64,000 nt of DNA from Wolfiporia cocos. Taxonomy: Eukaryota; Basidiomycota; Agaricomycetes; Polyporales; Phaeolaceae. Location: positions 2,666,001 to 2,730,000 of the forward strand of contig JACCLO010000002.1 of assembly GCA_029448655.1 (NCBI GenBank), in the 5' to 3' direction. The notes beneath the pieces were generated by a model. It was not told where the DNA came from. It saw only the letters and a list, made by a program, of their open reading frames with translations, and did not search any database. The translations under genes were made by a program, and so were the position numbers. This document shows, piece by piece, positions 19,363 through 29,777 of the stretch; the stretch's first letter is position 1, and each line of letters starts with the position of its first letter.

Positions 19363-20625
19363 CTAACGAGGTACAAATTGGTTCAGGGTGCAGCGATTGC
19401 TGAATATTCCAATACCCCCAGCATGAGCTAAGAGGGTGTTGAGGGTGAAGTCGTCAGGTGTGTCAGTGATGTGGATGACCCAGGAAGCCCGAGTTTGGCC
19501 AGGTCGAAGTTTCGGGTTAAGAAGGCATGGGAAGTGTGTGATCCGTAGGGGTTGACCTTTGGATTTGAGGTGAGCAAGGATGCCGAGTTGATCAATTTCT
19601 CTCCAGAATTCACTGAGGAGTTCAGCAGAGGTGATGGGCGGGAGGTTAGGGTTCTTGTGAGGTCGAAGGGCGACAGAGTTGAGTTGGAGAATGTTGATGC
19701 GTTGGATATCACGTTGTACGGCAGGGACGGCTGGGGGTGGTTCGTTGAGTCGGGTGACTGGTTCAGAGTGGGGATCAGGGGGTGGAGTGCCAATGGTGCA
19801 AAGGGTGTTGAACATGGGTTGGTTAAAGAAGATTCATGGGTCTTGTGCATGGATTGGCAAGTGTGGTTTGTAAACTGGGCTTGAGGCGCGTTTGTGTGGA
19901 GGTACTGTCACGAACTTTTCGCGACTTTATCTTTAATGCATTACCGGGGGTCGAACTCACGACCTAGGGACTTGCCGAATAGACACGTGCCTTTACTGGC
20001 GCGTATCTACCTTGTAGCTAGCGCGCGCGGCTACCTTTCACTTTACCGTATATCACATGTTCAATATGTAAGCGTTCACGTTACTTACACTTAGGCGCGT
20101 GCGCACAGGCCACGTCGCTTTAGGGCAAGGTTAGTACCTAAGTACTACGGCGCTACTATCATGTATATATACCGAAGAGTCTGAGGCGTACTCCTCAGAC
20201 TCATCAATTTGGCATTGTCCTTAGGGACGCCTTTACTCCATGCCTCGCTGCGCTGTCTGATTACTCGCTAGTCTGGGGAACCCTCGACTCCGCTGTAGTG
20301 CCTGTCGGCTACCCCTTGTATAGCATCTTGGGGACCGCCTCGTATCTGAAAGGCGTTAGTAGGGGGAGTAGGACTTAGTGGGCGGGCGTTGGTTGAGGTA
20401 TGACCCAGAGTATTGGGTCAGGTACAAAAGAGTTCGTGAGGGTGGTGAGATCACCAACGTGTTCATGGGTGGATCTGGTGGGATTAAGATGCGACGCAGG
20501 TGGAGGTGTGGTCATCTCTGGAGTGGTAGAGTCTGGTGGTGGAGGTGTAGTGGGTCTAGGTGAGGCGATACGCGGAGGTAGCCTTACTGGAGTGGGTCAT
20601 CGGCAAAACGCGAACTCTCATATCT
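19363..20625 (-). pseudogene. gag-like transposon relic, interrupted by a solo LTR
   Basis: On the minus strand a Pro/Thr-rich segment (PTPVRLPPRIASPRPTTPPP near 20600) runs into the solo LTR. Removing the LTR and one GGTAC copy lets the frame continue directly (TNSFVP then PHKRASSPVYKP). After a stop/frameshift near 19835 it resumes as a 150-aa frame with ITHFPCLLNPKLRPGQTRAS and WVIHITDTPDDFTLNTLLAH. A Pro-rich N-part and such a tail recall ORF1/gag-like proteins of fungal retroelements. The family was not identified. Confidence 0.45.
19906..20420. mobile_element. solo LTR (family S), TSD GGTAC
   Basis: A 515-bp sequence from TGTCACGAAC to TTGGGTCA. It is flanked by GGTAC at 19901-19905 and 20421-20425 and belongs to the same family as the solo LTR at 1207-1710. 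It sits inside the gag-like relic. Near 19940 the complement reads ggtcgtgagttcgaccccc, resembling a tRNA T arm. Confidence 0.88.
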
Positions 20626-20697
20626 AGTCCGCTAACTATTGCAAATAGCAGCTCAGTAGATATATGTAGATACGAGCAGATACTATGTGTGGGGTAC

Positions 20698-20937
20698 TTG
20701 CAGGATCAACGAGGACCGAAATATATTTTGTAAGATCAACGAGGACTGAAATACTATTTGCAGGATCAATGAGGACCGACATGTTATTGGCAGGATCAAC
20801 GAGGACCGGCATGTTAGTTGCAGGATCAAAGAGGACCGAAATAATATTTACAGGACCAAAGAGGACAGATCTATTATTTGCAGGATTAACAAGGACAGGA
20901 ATATCAATTGCAGGATCAACACGGATGGAGATATCAA
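20698..20937. repeat. 30-bp tandem repeat, exactly 8 units
   Basis: Eight units of 30 bp follow ttgcaggatcaacgaggacc plus a variable end. Because 30 is a multiple of three, both strands stay open: AGSTRTEILF-type decapeptides on plus, DPANNMSVLV-type decapeptides on minus. No gene context supports translation. Confidence 0.9.
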
Positions 20938-22359
20938 TAACCAGAACGCATCCATGCGCAGATCCGGAGTGGCATCTGGGTGTGACGCGGCTCTCATCCG
21001 ATTTAGTAAGTCCCTTACTTGATCGGGCAACACCTTTCATCATACTTCGTAGTCTGTCATATTTTCAGTCAGCTCTTGAATCTTGTCACTAGTACCATAA
21101 AGGCTAGCTCTTGTCACTGTCGATGCGCTCAAACCTCTCCTCAATCTGTTGCCCTCTCGTCGCTCGACTACCTAGGCGCAGTCTGTCACCTGCATGTATC
21201 CAAGTTGATGCATCCGCCACTCTCTCCCTGGTCTCAGCTCATTCTCCTTCGCCTCTCGCCACCATGCATTGTGGTCGTTACCTGTGACCCTGCATGCTCG
21301 CTGCACACAGAGTACGTCTTTCTTTTCTCTCTCTGCATACCTTACTAAACACTACTGCCATAACCTTATGGGAATGCTTGCCATGACAGGCACAAAACGC
21401 TGGACAGCACCCGCTGCTCTATTCCCTTGGGTACTCATTGCCCTCACTCCCGGATATCTGGTGCATTGACTCATACTCTCCCCCTCCTTGTGCGCATATA
21501 TGCACTTTTCTGCTCAGCAAAATCAATTCTCAAATGTGCCATAAGCCCCTCATGATTGTCGTAACCAGTCATGACCTCCTTGACAGATATCGATGTCGTG
21601 CGTACTGCCTACATATCTCCCACCTTATGGTCTGATTCCTCCTGCAGTACACCCATCTTCGGGCCTCCTCCACCTTTTGTTCGTGGCACATGTCGTGACT
21701 GCGCTCATGTGCGTCCTTCCCTTCCTGCTTGTAGTATTTCATGGCTGACATGCTGCATACGGTGATAGTGAACGCTGTGTCGAAATTCACGGGAAGGCGC
21801 CCGCTCGTGAGGCTACGCGCTCCCTTTCGGACTCCAGGGACTTCGTCTGGATGGGTTACAAACACACGGCGTAGGTACGTACAATCCATTCCTTTTTATA
21901 CTAATAGCGGTGACTCATCTACCTGTACCGCCCCAATTATCAGCCCCTGCCGCGCCCGCCATTTCTGCCTTGGTGCACTATTGACTCCGATCGATGTGCG
22001 ACTCCGATCACACCATCGCACGCCGAGCGCGTCGACTTCCAACACGCTGCGCATAGAACATGCTCACGGTAGTGGCAGCACATGGCATCCACACCATGCC
22101 CGTGGCGTACATTCATGTTGATACTAAGAGGTTGCCGCCATGCGCACTGTGGATGGGAGCGGAGGTCAGAGACTACTGCTCTGTGTTGGATCTTTCGTTG
22201 TCCCTTCTGTCAGTAGCCAGCTCTACTAACATGAATAAAACTTTTATTGGCACTGCACCGTGTGTATTATGTAATATATTTTAAGAGCTGCATTTTTGGA
22301 ACCGGTACCCTAGAGCGGTGCTCCTGCCATGCCGCTGCCAAGGGGACCACTATTGTGCG
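20938..22359. other. no recognisable gene
   Basis: No family resemblance was found in any frame and no terminal repeats were fixed. The stretch separates two gag-like relics that may be parts of one element, so it could itself be an insertion (weak inference). Confidence 0.35.
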
Positions 22360-22497
22360 GTCCTCGCAGTAGCGAAGGGCCTCAGGTGAGGTCCTCGCAA
22401 TAGCGAAGGCCCTCAGGTGAGGTCCTCGCAATAGCATGGGCCTCAGGTGAGGTCCTTGCAGGAACCCGTCCCCTGGGCGCTTGCTATTGCGAGGACC
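22360..22497. repeat. 31-bp tandem repeat with an inverted last arm
   Basis: Units of 31, 31 and 30 bp (gtcctcgcaatagcgaaggc..ctcaggtgag) start at 22360, 22391 and 22422, with a partial unit after that. The complement, gctattgcgaggacct, follows at 22482-22497, so the last units can fold back on it. Confidence 0.8.
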
Positions 22498-22639
22498 TGC
22501 TACTATAAGGGGGTTATATATGAGTATACCGGTCCGGCTACAGTTACAGGACCTGCTTGGTATATCTACGTAGATACTAGTAGATCTACGGTCTCTCACT
22601 TTGCTGATGGTGCTGTGATGGGTATCATTGGTTGTGGTG

Positions 22640-23369
22640 TGGGTACCCGAGGTGGCGTAGGTGCTACTGGAGTAGGAATACATGGGGTTGGTGGTGTGGA
22701 AGCAGATCAGGATGGTGGGTGGGGGGAGTGTTTCCCGGAGTGGTCGGCGGTGTGCCATTCGTCGGCAGGAAGGTCATGGTAAAGGTCTTGGATGGGAGTG
22801 GGGGGAACTGTTTCCCATTGGGAATCAGTTTCCTCATCAGGGGTGAGAGGTGGAGGTTGAGGCTTAGTTGGTGGAGGCATGGCCAGTTTCTTGGTAGAGA
22901 AATCCGGTTTCGGTGGTAAAGGATGGCGGAGTGGGTGTGCCACATGAGGCTTGACTCATGGGATGCATGATGGTCTCGTGTGAGACATGGGTTGGGCTAA
23001 GGGTTTGGGTGGGAAAAATGGGGGCACCATAGGCACCGTGCCATGAGGTTGAGGTGAGGCCAAAAGGCAGTCGCAGTGTTGGCAAAGTCGAGTCGCATCC
23101 TGGTGGACGCAGACGAGTGCCGCAGGGTTGGCAGCAAGGAGGTCAGCTCCTGTGGTGATGGTGTCAACGAGGTATGAAATGTGGGAGTGCCAGAGAGGCA
23201 ACGAATGGGTGGAGGAGTGGCTCTTATGGGCATGGAAAATGCTCTGAGCTTGGTTAAACAAAAGGGTGAATGCGAAAGTGGTATCTGTGGTGTTGTGGGG
23301 GCACATAGAAGGGACAGTATTAGCAGAGAAGGGTGGTTGGTGGTGGGGACGGTGCGTTGGGGGAGTCAT
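22640..23369 (-). pseudogene. second gag-like transposon relic
   Basis: A minus-strand frame (ATG 23369, stop 22956, 137 aa: MTPPTHRPHHQPP..., CVHQDATRLCQHCDCLLAS) continues after a shift as a Pro- and acid-rich segment (SQWETVPPTPIQDLYHDLPA). Composition and order suggest the N-terminal half of the kind of protein whose C-terminal half is at 19363-20625. The two may be one element split by 20630-22610. Its right end lies only about 170 bp before the TAF5 start codon. Confidence 0.4.
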
Positions 23370-23543
23370 GGTAGACGAGCGTCTAATCTGAAGGTGGTGG
23401 TACTGAGTACAAGATGCGCCGCACGTGAGACGCGTTGTGGCTCGCCGTGATCGAGTTCGCGGTCTCACTTGGCCAAAATCCTGAGGACTGCTCGTCCGCT
23501 TTGTTTCCTCTGGAGCTGTACTCATAGGTTCTGAACTCGAGAA

Positions 23544-26349
23544 ATGTCTACATCCACGCCCACTCCTTCGACTCCGGAGGGCACTGCGCCCGCGAGCACG
23601 GCCCAGGAATCAGCCAATTTCGAGCCGCAGAGCGAGATGGATCGCAAGGTCCTCGACTATCTGCAGACAAGAGGATATCAGGCAGCCGCACGGAGCTTTC
23701 TGGCAGACCTAAAGAGCTCATCCAGTGAAGACAAAAGCAAGCAGCCTGAAGGCGCGGCCGCAGGGCCATCCACCATTACTGCAGAGGACCTTGTGAAAGC
23801 AGAAGCCGTCCAGGCACAGAAGGCTGCTCGGACTGGGGAAAACACCCTCAAGGAGTCCACAAATGTGCTCCAAGAATTAGCTACTATGGGGAATCCAACG
23901 AATATCCAGAACCTAATCGCCAGCATAGATGCTGTCGGTGCAGAGGACCTGCTAACTCGTGGAGACCCGACTGACCAACATGAGGGATACCGGGAGCTCG
24001 ACATATGGGTTGACGGCTCTTTGGACATGTATCGAGTAAGCATATGCGTTAGGCAACGTGCATTATGTTGACTCGGCAGTCATAGCCTGAATTTCGCCCC
24101 ATACTGTTCCCCATATTTTGTCACTTCTACCTAGACCTAATACAAGGAGGCTTCAAGGAAGCTGGTGTGTCTTGCCTGTGCCTTCTTTATCCGCGCGAAT
24201 GAGAACGCGTCTCGGCCAGCCCTTAGATTCTACGCAGAGTTCTCCCCCACTCTGGCTCCTGTCCACAATGCGGTCCTGCATCACCTATCAACATTGCTAC
24301 TCCCGATTCATGTACAGAATGACGAGCTCGCCCAGAGATTCAGAAACGAAAAGTACACCATTAGAATGAGCCGATCGGGGTTTGGTCTGCTTGTGGGATG
24401 GTTAACGGAAGGTGTTGGCGGAGAGGCCACCGGGTCTGGCGAGGGATTTTCCGGTGAGAAGGGCAAAAGAGGTCGTGCAGCGGTCATGCGGATTGTCAAT
24501 AACCACTTACGTTTCGACGGTGAGTAACAGTACCGTTAGAACGCATTGTCTCACTCGCGTCCAGTCACATCATCCTCAACCACATCCATCTCTCCAAATG
24601 CCTGGGAAGAATCAACGGGTCTCTTGACCTCTATTATACCACAGCCCAATGGAGCCACGAAATACACCAATCCTCAGTCATTCAACGCGTCGAAGGGCGA
24701 TTTAAAGCTCGGACCAGCCCCTATGTCGGAAGACCTCAAGGCAGAGACTGAGCGTGTGCTCAGGGAGCAGGCCATGATTGACCCCACTAGCCACTACGAT
24801 CTTCAATACTTCTCAAATATGCATGCAATTTCATCACCGGAGAATGGCCTTACAACACCTTCATCAACGGACCTCCCTCCCTATCCACCCTCCTTCAAGA
24901 CCATCGATGTGAAACGGGAAGTAGAGAAAGTGCGTGATGCGCGGAAGCGGATACGCCTAGAGTCTCCCGCGCGCCCTGTGGCGGGCGCGAGCTCTCGCCC
25001 ACTGCCCAGTATATGCGCGTACACTCTCCATGACGTTGGTGAAGGGTACGTGCATGCCTCACTTCAAACACGTTCCTGCTGAGGCCAATGGACAGTGTGC
25101 CATGTTGCACATTCTCGCAAGATATATCCCTGTTCGCTGCTGGCTTCTCTGAAAGCTATATCCGATTATGGAGTCTGAAAGGCGAGAAGCTAAAAGGGTA
25201 CAGAAGTGATTTCCAGTCAAGTTCGATCAAAGACAGTCAGTCGACAGTTGCTCGCGTCGTCTTTCCCGACTTACACGACTCCCTTCCAGTGACATCACTA
25301 CGCAAAATTCGCGAGAAGGGCGGGTCAACGACACGAAAACTAATTGGGCACAGTGGCCCCGTATACTCTGTGGCCTTTGATTCTGCAGGTGGATCTGCCA
25401 CGCCACCTCGATATCTCCTTTCCGCTTCAGCGGACGCAACAACCAGACTCTGGTCGCTCGACACGATGACCAACGTTGTGGCGTACAGAGGGCATCAGAA
25501 TCCCGTATGGGACGTGCAATGGGGCCCCATGGGCATTTACTTCGCAACCGCTAGTCGAGACCGGACCGCGCGGCTCTGGTCGACAGATAGGACGACAACT
25601 CTCAGAGTGTACGCGGGACACCTAAGCGATGTCGATGTGAGTCGCGCTCTCTAACGGTCGGCTTTGCTGCTAATGCGATTGCACGTATGCTTAGTGTGTA
25701 CGATTTCATCCGAACTCCTTGTATCTTGCAACCGGTTCCAGCGACTGGACTGCACGATTATGGGATGTTCAAAAAGGGTCGTGTGTTCGAGTATTTACAG
25801 GTCATCAAGGCATTGTGTCGACGCTCGCATTCAGCCCGGACGGCCGTCTCTTGGCAACCGCAGGTATGCCTGGATGACTTGTTCTTTTTTTAGTGTTACT
25901 TGATCCTTCCGTAGGCGAGGATCTTGCCATCAATATCTGGGACCTCGGGTCTGGGAACCGCATAAAGAAGATGACGGGGCACACCGCCTCCATATACTCC
26001 CTCGCATTCAGCGCCGAGTCCTCCATGCTAATATCCGGTGGCGCGGACTGGACGGTGCGTTGCTGGGATGTCAAGAGCGCTGGAGGACTGCCATCGAAGG
26101 TGCGGGAGAACGGCGCTCTCACGAACGGGACGAATGCCTCCGAGGAACACACCTCAGCAAAGGAGGACGAGAGCATCGAGACGTGCGTGCCATTGTTCAA
26201 ATCAACATGAATGACCCGCTGACTGCCTCGTTAGGACTGATCTGCTCTCTACCTTCCCTACCAAGCGGACGCCTATCATCAACGTACAGTTCACATCCCG
26301 CAATCTCTGCCTGGCTGCGGGCCCATACCTGAGCCCGGAGCAGCGATGA
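23544..26349 (+). CDS. TAF5: TFIID subunit TAF5 (WD40)
   Basis: A scaffold subunit of the general transcription factor TFIID (also found in SAGA), acting in the nucleus. Eight exons: 23544-24035, 24086-24164, 24220-24519, 24565-25045, 25096-25636, 25695-25863, 25915-26182, 26235-26349; 814 aa. The N-terminus has a LisH-like helix (DRKVLDYLQTRGYQAAARSF). The TAF5 NTD2 domain follows (YLDLIQGGFKEAA, HHLSTLLLPIHVQNDELAQR, MSRSGFGLLVGWLTEG). Six WD40 repeats come next, with AAGFSESYIRLWSLKGEKL, TRLWSLD, TARLWSTDR, TARLWDVQKG, INIWDLGSGN and VRCWDVKS. The C-terminal tail PTKRTPIINVQFTSRNLCLA is typical of the family. The junctions restore conserved family sequence. A transposon relic ends about 170 bp upstream. 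Confidence 0.95.
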
Positions 26350-26905
26350 GTGTCACGTCCCTAGCTCAGTGCGCTTGCTACGTTCAGATGGACTGGAACA
26401 GTCACGATCGATTGTCAATAATGCTGTATTTTACGCTCAAACGCTATGTGTCCAGCTTGTTCTCTTCATTCTTTTCATCTCTGCTATACAATGCCTACTG
26501 CGATTCAAACCGTCTGCGGAGTCTTGCGGCAAAGTTCTAAGACCGCAATCTGAGATCGTCAACTTAAGCGCCCATTGCGACGCGTCGACGCGTCGCGTCG
26601 CGTCACGGCTGTGGCTCGCACCATTATCGGAATACAAACATCTGTTGTAGAGTACAGCGAGTCGATTCGCGGCGATTTATAACAGAATTTGCAACCAGGG
26701 TAGTGGCGCAGTGCTCCCAACATATCTGGATAGGCAATACACTGTGTGAGGCGGCGCTGTCGCAATTGAGTAATTAGGGCAACAACCACCGGTCCACTGT
26801 CGCCACGTGACCCACGTCGAATAGCTGCTCCCGCCCTGTTCTGCACTCGAACTGCTTCATCCCAGACTTCAAGTTCGTCGCTCAAACCACAGCCCATTCC
26901 TCATT

Positions 26906-27871
26906 ATGAGCGAGGTATAGGAGAACTTGAGCTGGTAATCCTTGCTTGCTAACATGAATAACAGATGCACGACCAGCCGATGGACATCGAAATGGCGCAA
27001 GTCCCCACGACTGGACCTCAACCTGAGCAGCCTCAGGCACAACACACTCCTGCCTTTTCGAAGGCCGGAGGGCCAAAGGAGCTTGGTACGTTTTGACCCG
27101 GCTTACATGCAGCTTGCGTCGGTGTTGACAAGTGGGGCGCCATGTACTAAGACCTGCTAGCTCTCGCAGCTTCGACACCACAAGTGCGGGATCCTCTCCG
27201 CGACATTTTGGTCAAAGTACACATCCGAAGACCAGAGAGAGACTCATGGACGTATCTCGGCCGAGCTATCGTCTCTCAGGAGGGCGACGAAGATGGCCAA
27301 GTGTCGCATGTCGGTGAGCACTCTATCCATGGCTACTCTGCCCTCTTCTGATTGCGCCCAATACACCAGTCGTGAGGTCTGCTACGTCTCACAAGATCCT
27401 GGTATCCTTCGGAGAGGTATGTTACCACTTGTTCTGCAGGCAGGCAGGCATGTTCACCATGCCGTCACCTTGCCGTCACCTGTTTAGGATGCAGCTGTGC
27501 AGGCAGAAAAGCGCGGAAACTTCGTCGTGGTAGGATGCGTGGAAAGCCATCGCGTAGTATCCTGGTCATTCAACGTGAGTTCGCCACAGCCTCTATAACG
27601 AATCATTACACATACTCACACTCCCCAGGCTCAGAACAACTCTGAGACCCTGCGGCTGCTTGCAACCATCGACCTCGCATGCCACTCGCACAAGTCCTCG
27701 TTGACCGAGTCTTCAGGTGTACATCGTCGCCGCATTGCGCGCATGATCAAGGACGACCGCAAGCGGCGCCACAGACGGCGCAGGGACCAGGACGCCATGG
27801 TCGCCGCGTTTGCGCGCACAGGGCTGAGCTCGGATCCGGCTATGGGAACGCCCGAGACGAATGCTCTATGA
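26906..27871 (+). CDS. hypothetical protein, 216 aa
   Basis: Not recognised. Proposed exons: 26906-26914 (ATG AGC GAG), 26965-27085, 27170-27313, 27370-27416, 27488-27574, 27629-27871. All introns are GT..AG, the one before exon 3 has a tactaag branch site, and the sum is 217 codons. The first exon encodes only three residues; starting at the ATG at 26965 is the alternative. The N-terminus is Gln/Pro-rich and probably disordered. The centre alternates beta-like segments (DILVKVHIRRPERDSWTYLG, HKILVSFGE, NFVVVGCVESHRVVSWSF), which might be a PH-like or related small beta fold. The C-terminus is a strongly basic stretch (RRRIARMIKDDRKRRHRRRR), a likely nuclear signal or nucleic-acid-binding tail. 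Confidence 0.7.
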
Positions 27872-28580
27872 TGCCGCATGCATGAGCGGGCGCATGCGTG
27901 CACGGACATGCATGACGGGCGACTACTAACTCATTCCCGCACGATGGTCGGACATGCGGCGGCGCGTATATGTACTTGTATTTTATTCCAGGCTCGTATC
28001 TCACACTCCATACCTCATTCTCCTGTCTATCCATCCGCAACGCAGTGCACAGGCCTAGGAACCCTCCACGCCTTCATGTTCATGTACGACTTCCCGTGTT
28101 CTGCCTGCGCACTAATCCCGCTCCGTAACTCACTGTTTAGACTTGCCTTGATGACCCATAGTTCCTCAATATGCCGCTGCGTCCGTTGTACTCGCCCAGA
28201 TTCTCACTGTATCCTTTTCATGATGTAACACGGCCGATGAATTTAGCATCGTACTCGTTGAACCAAGGCGTGACACATGGAGTGCAAGTACTGTACATCT
28301 CACCCCTGTGTCGAACGGCTTGGCTCAGACCGCCGTTGTCCGTCTACATACGACATTATGTAGGTCGTGCCGAATCTGTGGAACTCATTGTCAGAGTCGA
28401 AGACGTCTGCAGCGGAGGATGCACAGCAAACGACGATGGGTATGAGCCAGTGAGACTATCAATGTCAAAAGAGGTGACTTCACAACGGAAACATCCAGTA
28501 TGAAAGAGATATTCCTTTGGTACAATTCCTTAGGTATCGGGTCATATCAGTCAGGTGTGGCGTTGCATTCGATGTTGCCT
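27872..28580. other. no recognisable gene
   Basis: Presumed 3' flanks of the neighbouring genes; no supported coding region or repeat. Confidence 0.4.
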
Positions 28581-28759
28581 TCCTTACCATAATCTCGATT
28601 GGCTGGGCCGCATCATCGCAGTCAGCGATAAATGGTCTGCTTTATAAGAGTACATTATTGTAAGGCGGATCTTATTGACTGACGTACTCATCTGTGAAGA
28701 AAACGAGCGCTTGGGTTGCTCACAGCTGATTATTAGATCACTAGTGATTAATGGTATAA

Positions 28760-29110
28760 GTACCATGACTGCATGGGGACCGTTGATTTGACATTCTGAG
28801 GTCCAAAGCCTTAGTATTTTCAACACACCCGAAAAGCCGCCGTCCCGTCCATTGGTGTCAAGCAATGTGACAACCATTGTATCATTCTCTGCAACGTTTA
28901 CGAGCCAGTGTGTATCGAGAAACCCTATATCATTGACATAGCCGGATGGCGGGATTGACCAAAACACAGTCCCAGAGTCCGGCGAATTGTGTAATAAATC
29001 AGAATGCTCAATGAAGAGTTCTCCGGGAATGTACGTCCGTGAAAGAGCAATATTCGGCAGAAGTCTGAACAGCTGGGCATTTGTCGAGAGCCCGGGTGAC
29101 TGAAAAGCTG
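28760..29110 (-). pseudogene. decayed relative of the Ser-rich membrane protein at 29778-31454
   Basis: A minus-strand frame contains PPSGYVNDIGFLDTHWLVNV followed by AENDTMVVTLLDTNGRDGGF. This matches the beta-sandwich pattern of the neighbouring gene (SYEWVANVPSETTLVWCMTD then AQNRSGGC). No signal peptide, transmembrane segment or full set of exons could be assembled, so it is taken as a remnant of a tandem duplication. It could also be a divergent gene with unrecognised exons. Confidence 0.35.
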
Positions 29111-29777
29111 AATTGCTGTAAGTCATGGATAGGGCCGAAGAGGATGGACATACTAATCATTCATCAACAATTGCGTGGACTACGGTTCAGTGATGACGGA
29201 ACTGCATGAGCCTCTACCGCGTTAAATTATCGCAGGTCTCCCACAATTCACCCCAGCTTCAAGGTATAAATGACGCTGTGAATACTAGCCTTGGCTGGCA
29301 TCATTTATGGTTTCTATGCCCAGAGACACGCACGCGTACGGGTCATTGATCATCGACACGCGATCAGGCGGTATTGGCACTCGTCCCAAACCATTGACGC
29401 TGGATCGCGAGCACTTCTGAACCAATCTGTGCGCATTATGTATCAGTCATATCTCATCACAATATGGACCACTAGATGCAAAAAACGGGCGTCATGGCAT
29501 TAGGTCAAAGCTTACCACGCGCTCTTCGGACACATGACCGTCAGAAGCTGATCTTGCGGGAAGACGGCCATGGTGGTGTGTTATGTCGAATCTTCTGCGA
29601 TTACATCTGCAAGGCGGAATACATGTTGCGAGCAGTATCAGCAGCAACAAGGCAAGGGTATGGACTACCCCAGGCGATCGCTTGAGTCGGACCCCCTCGA
29701 TTCCTCTCATCCAATTATACGGCAAATCCGGTGACCCCTAACTCACATCTGTGCTAGATGCTTTAATATCAGCACGG
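29111..29777. other. no supported gene
   Basis: It lies between two members of one family. No exon of either could be assigned here. Confidence 0.35.

Noticed and set aside
20698..20937. CRISPR array
   Set aside because: The units are contiguous without spacers and vary in sequence, which is a minisatellite in a eukaryotic genome.
24118..24369. separate small gene inside the TAF5 region
   Set aside because: It is an out-of-frame reading of exons 2-3; the spliced frame restores the TAF5 NTD2 sequence.
28584..29126. a 180-codon minus-strand frame as a complete gene
   Set aside because: Only its central part resembles the neighbouring membrane protein family; no signal peptide, start or splice pattern was found, so it is listed as a remnant.
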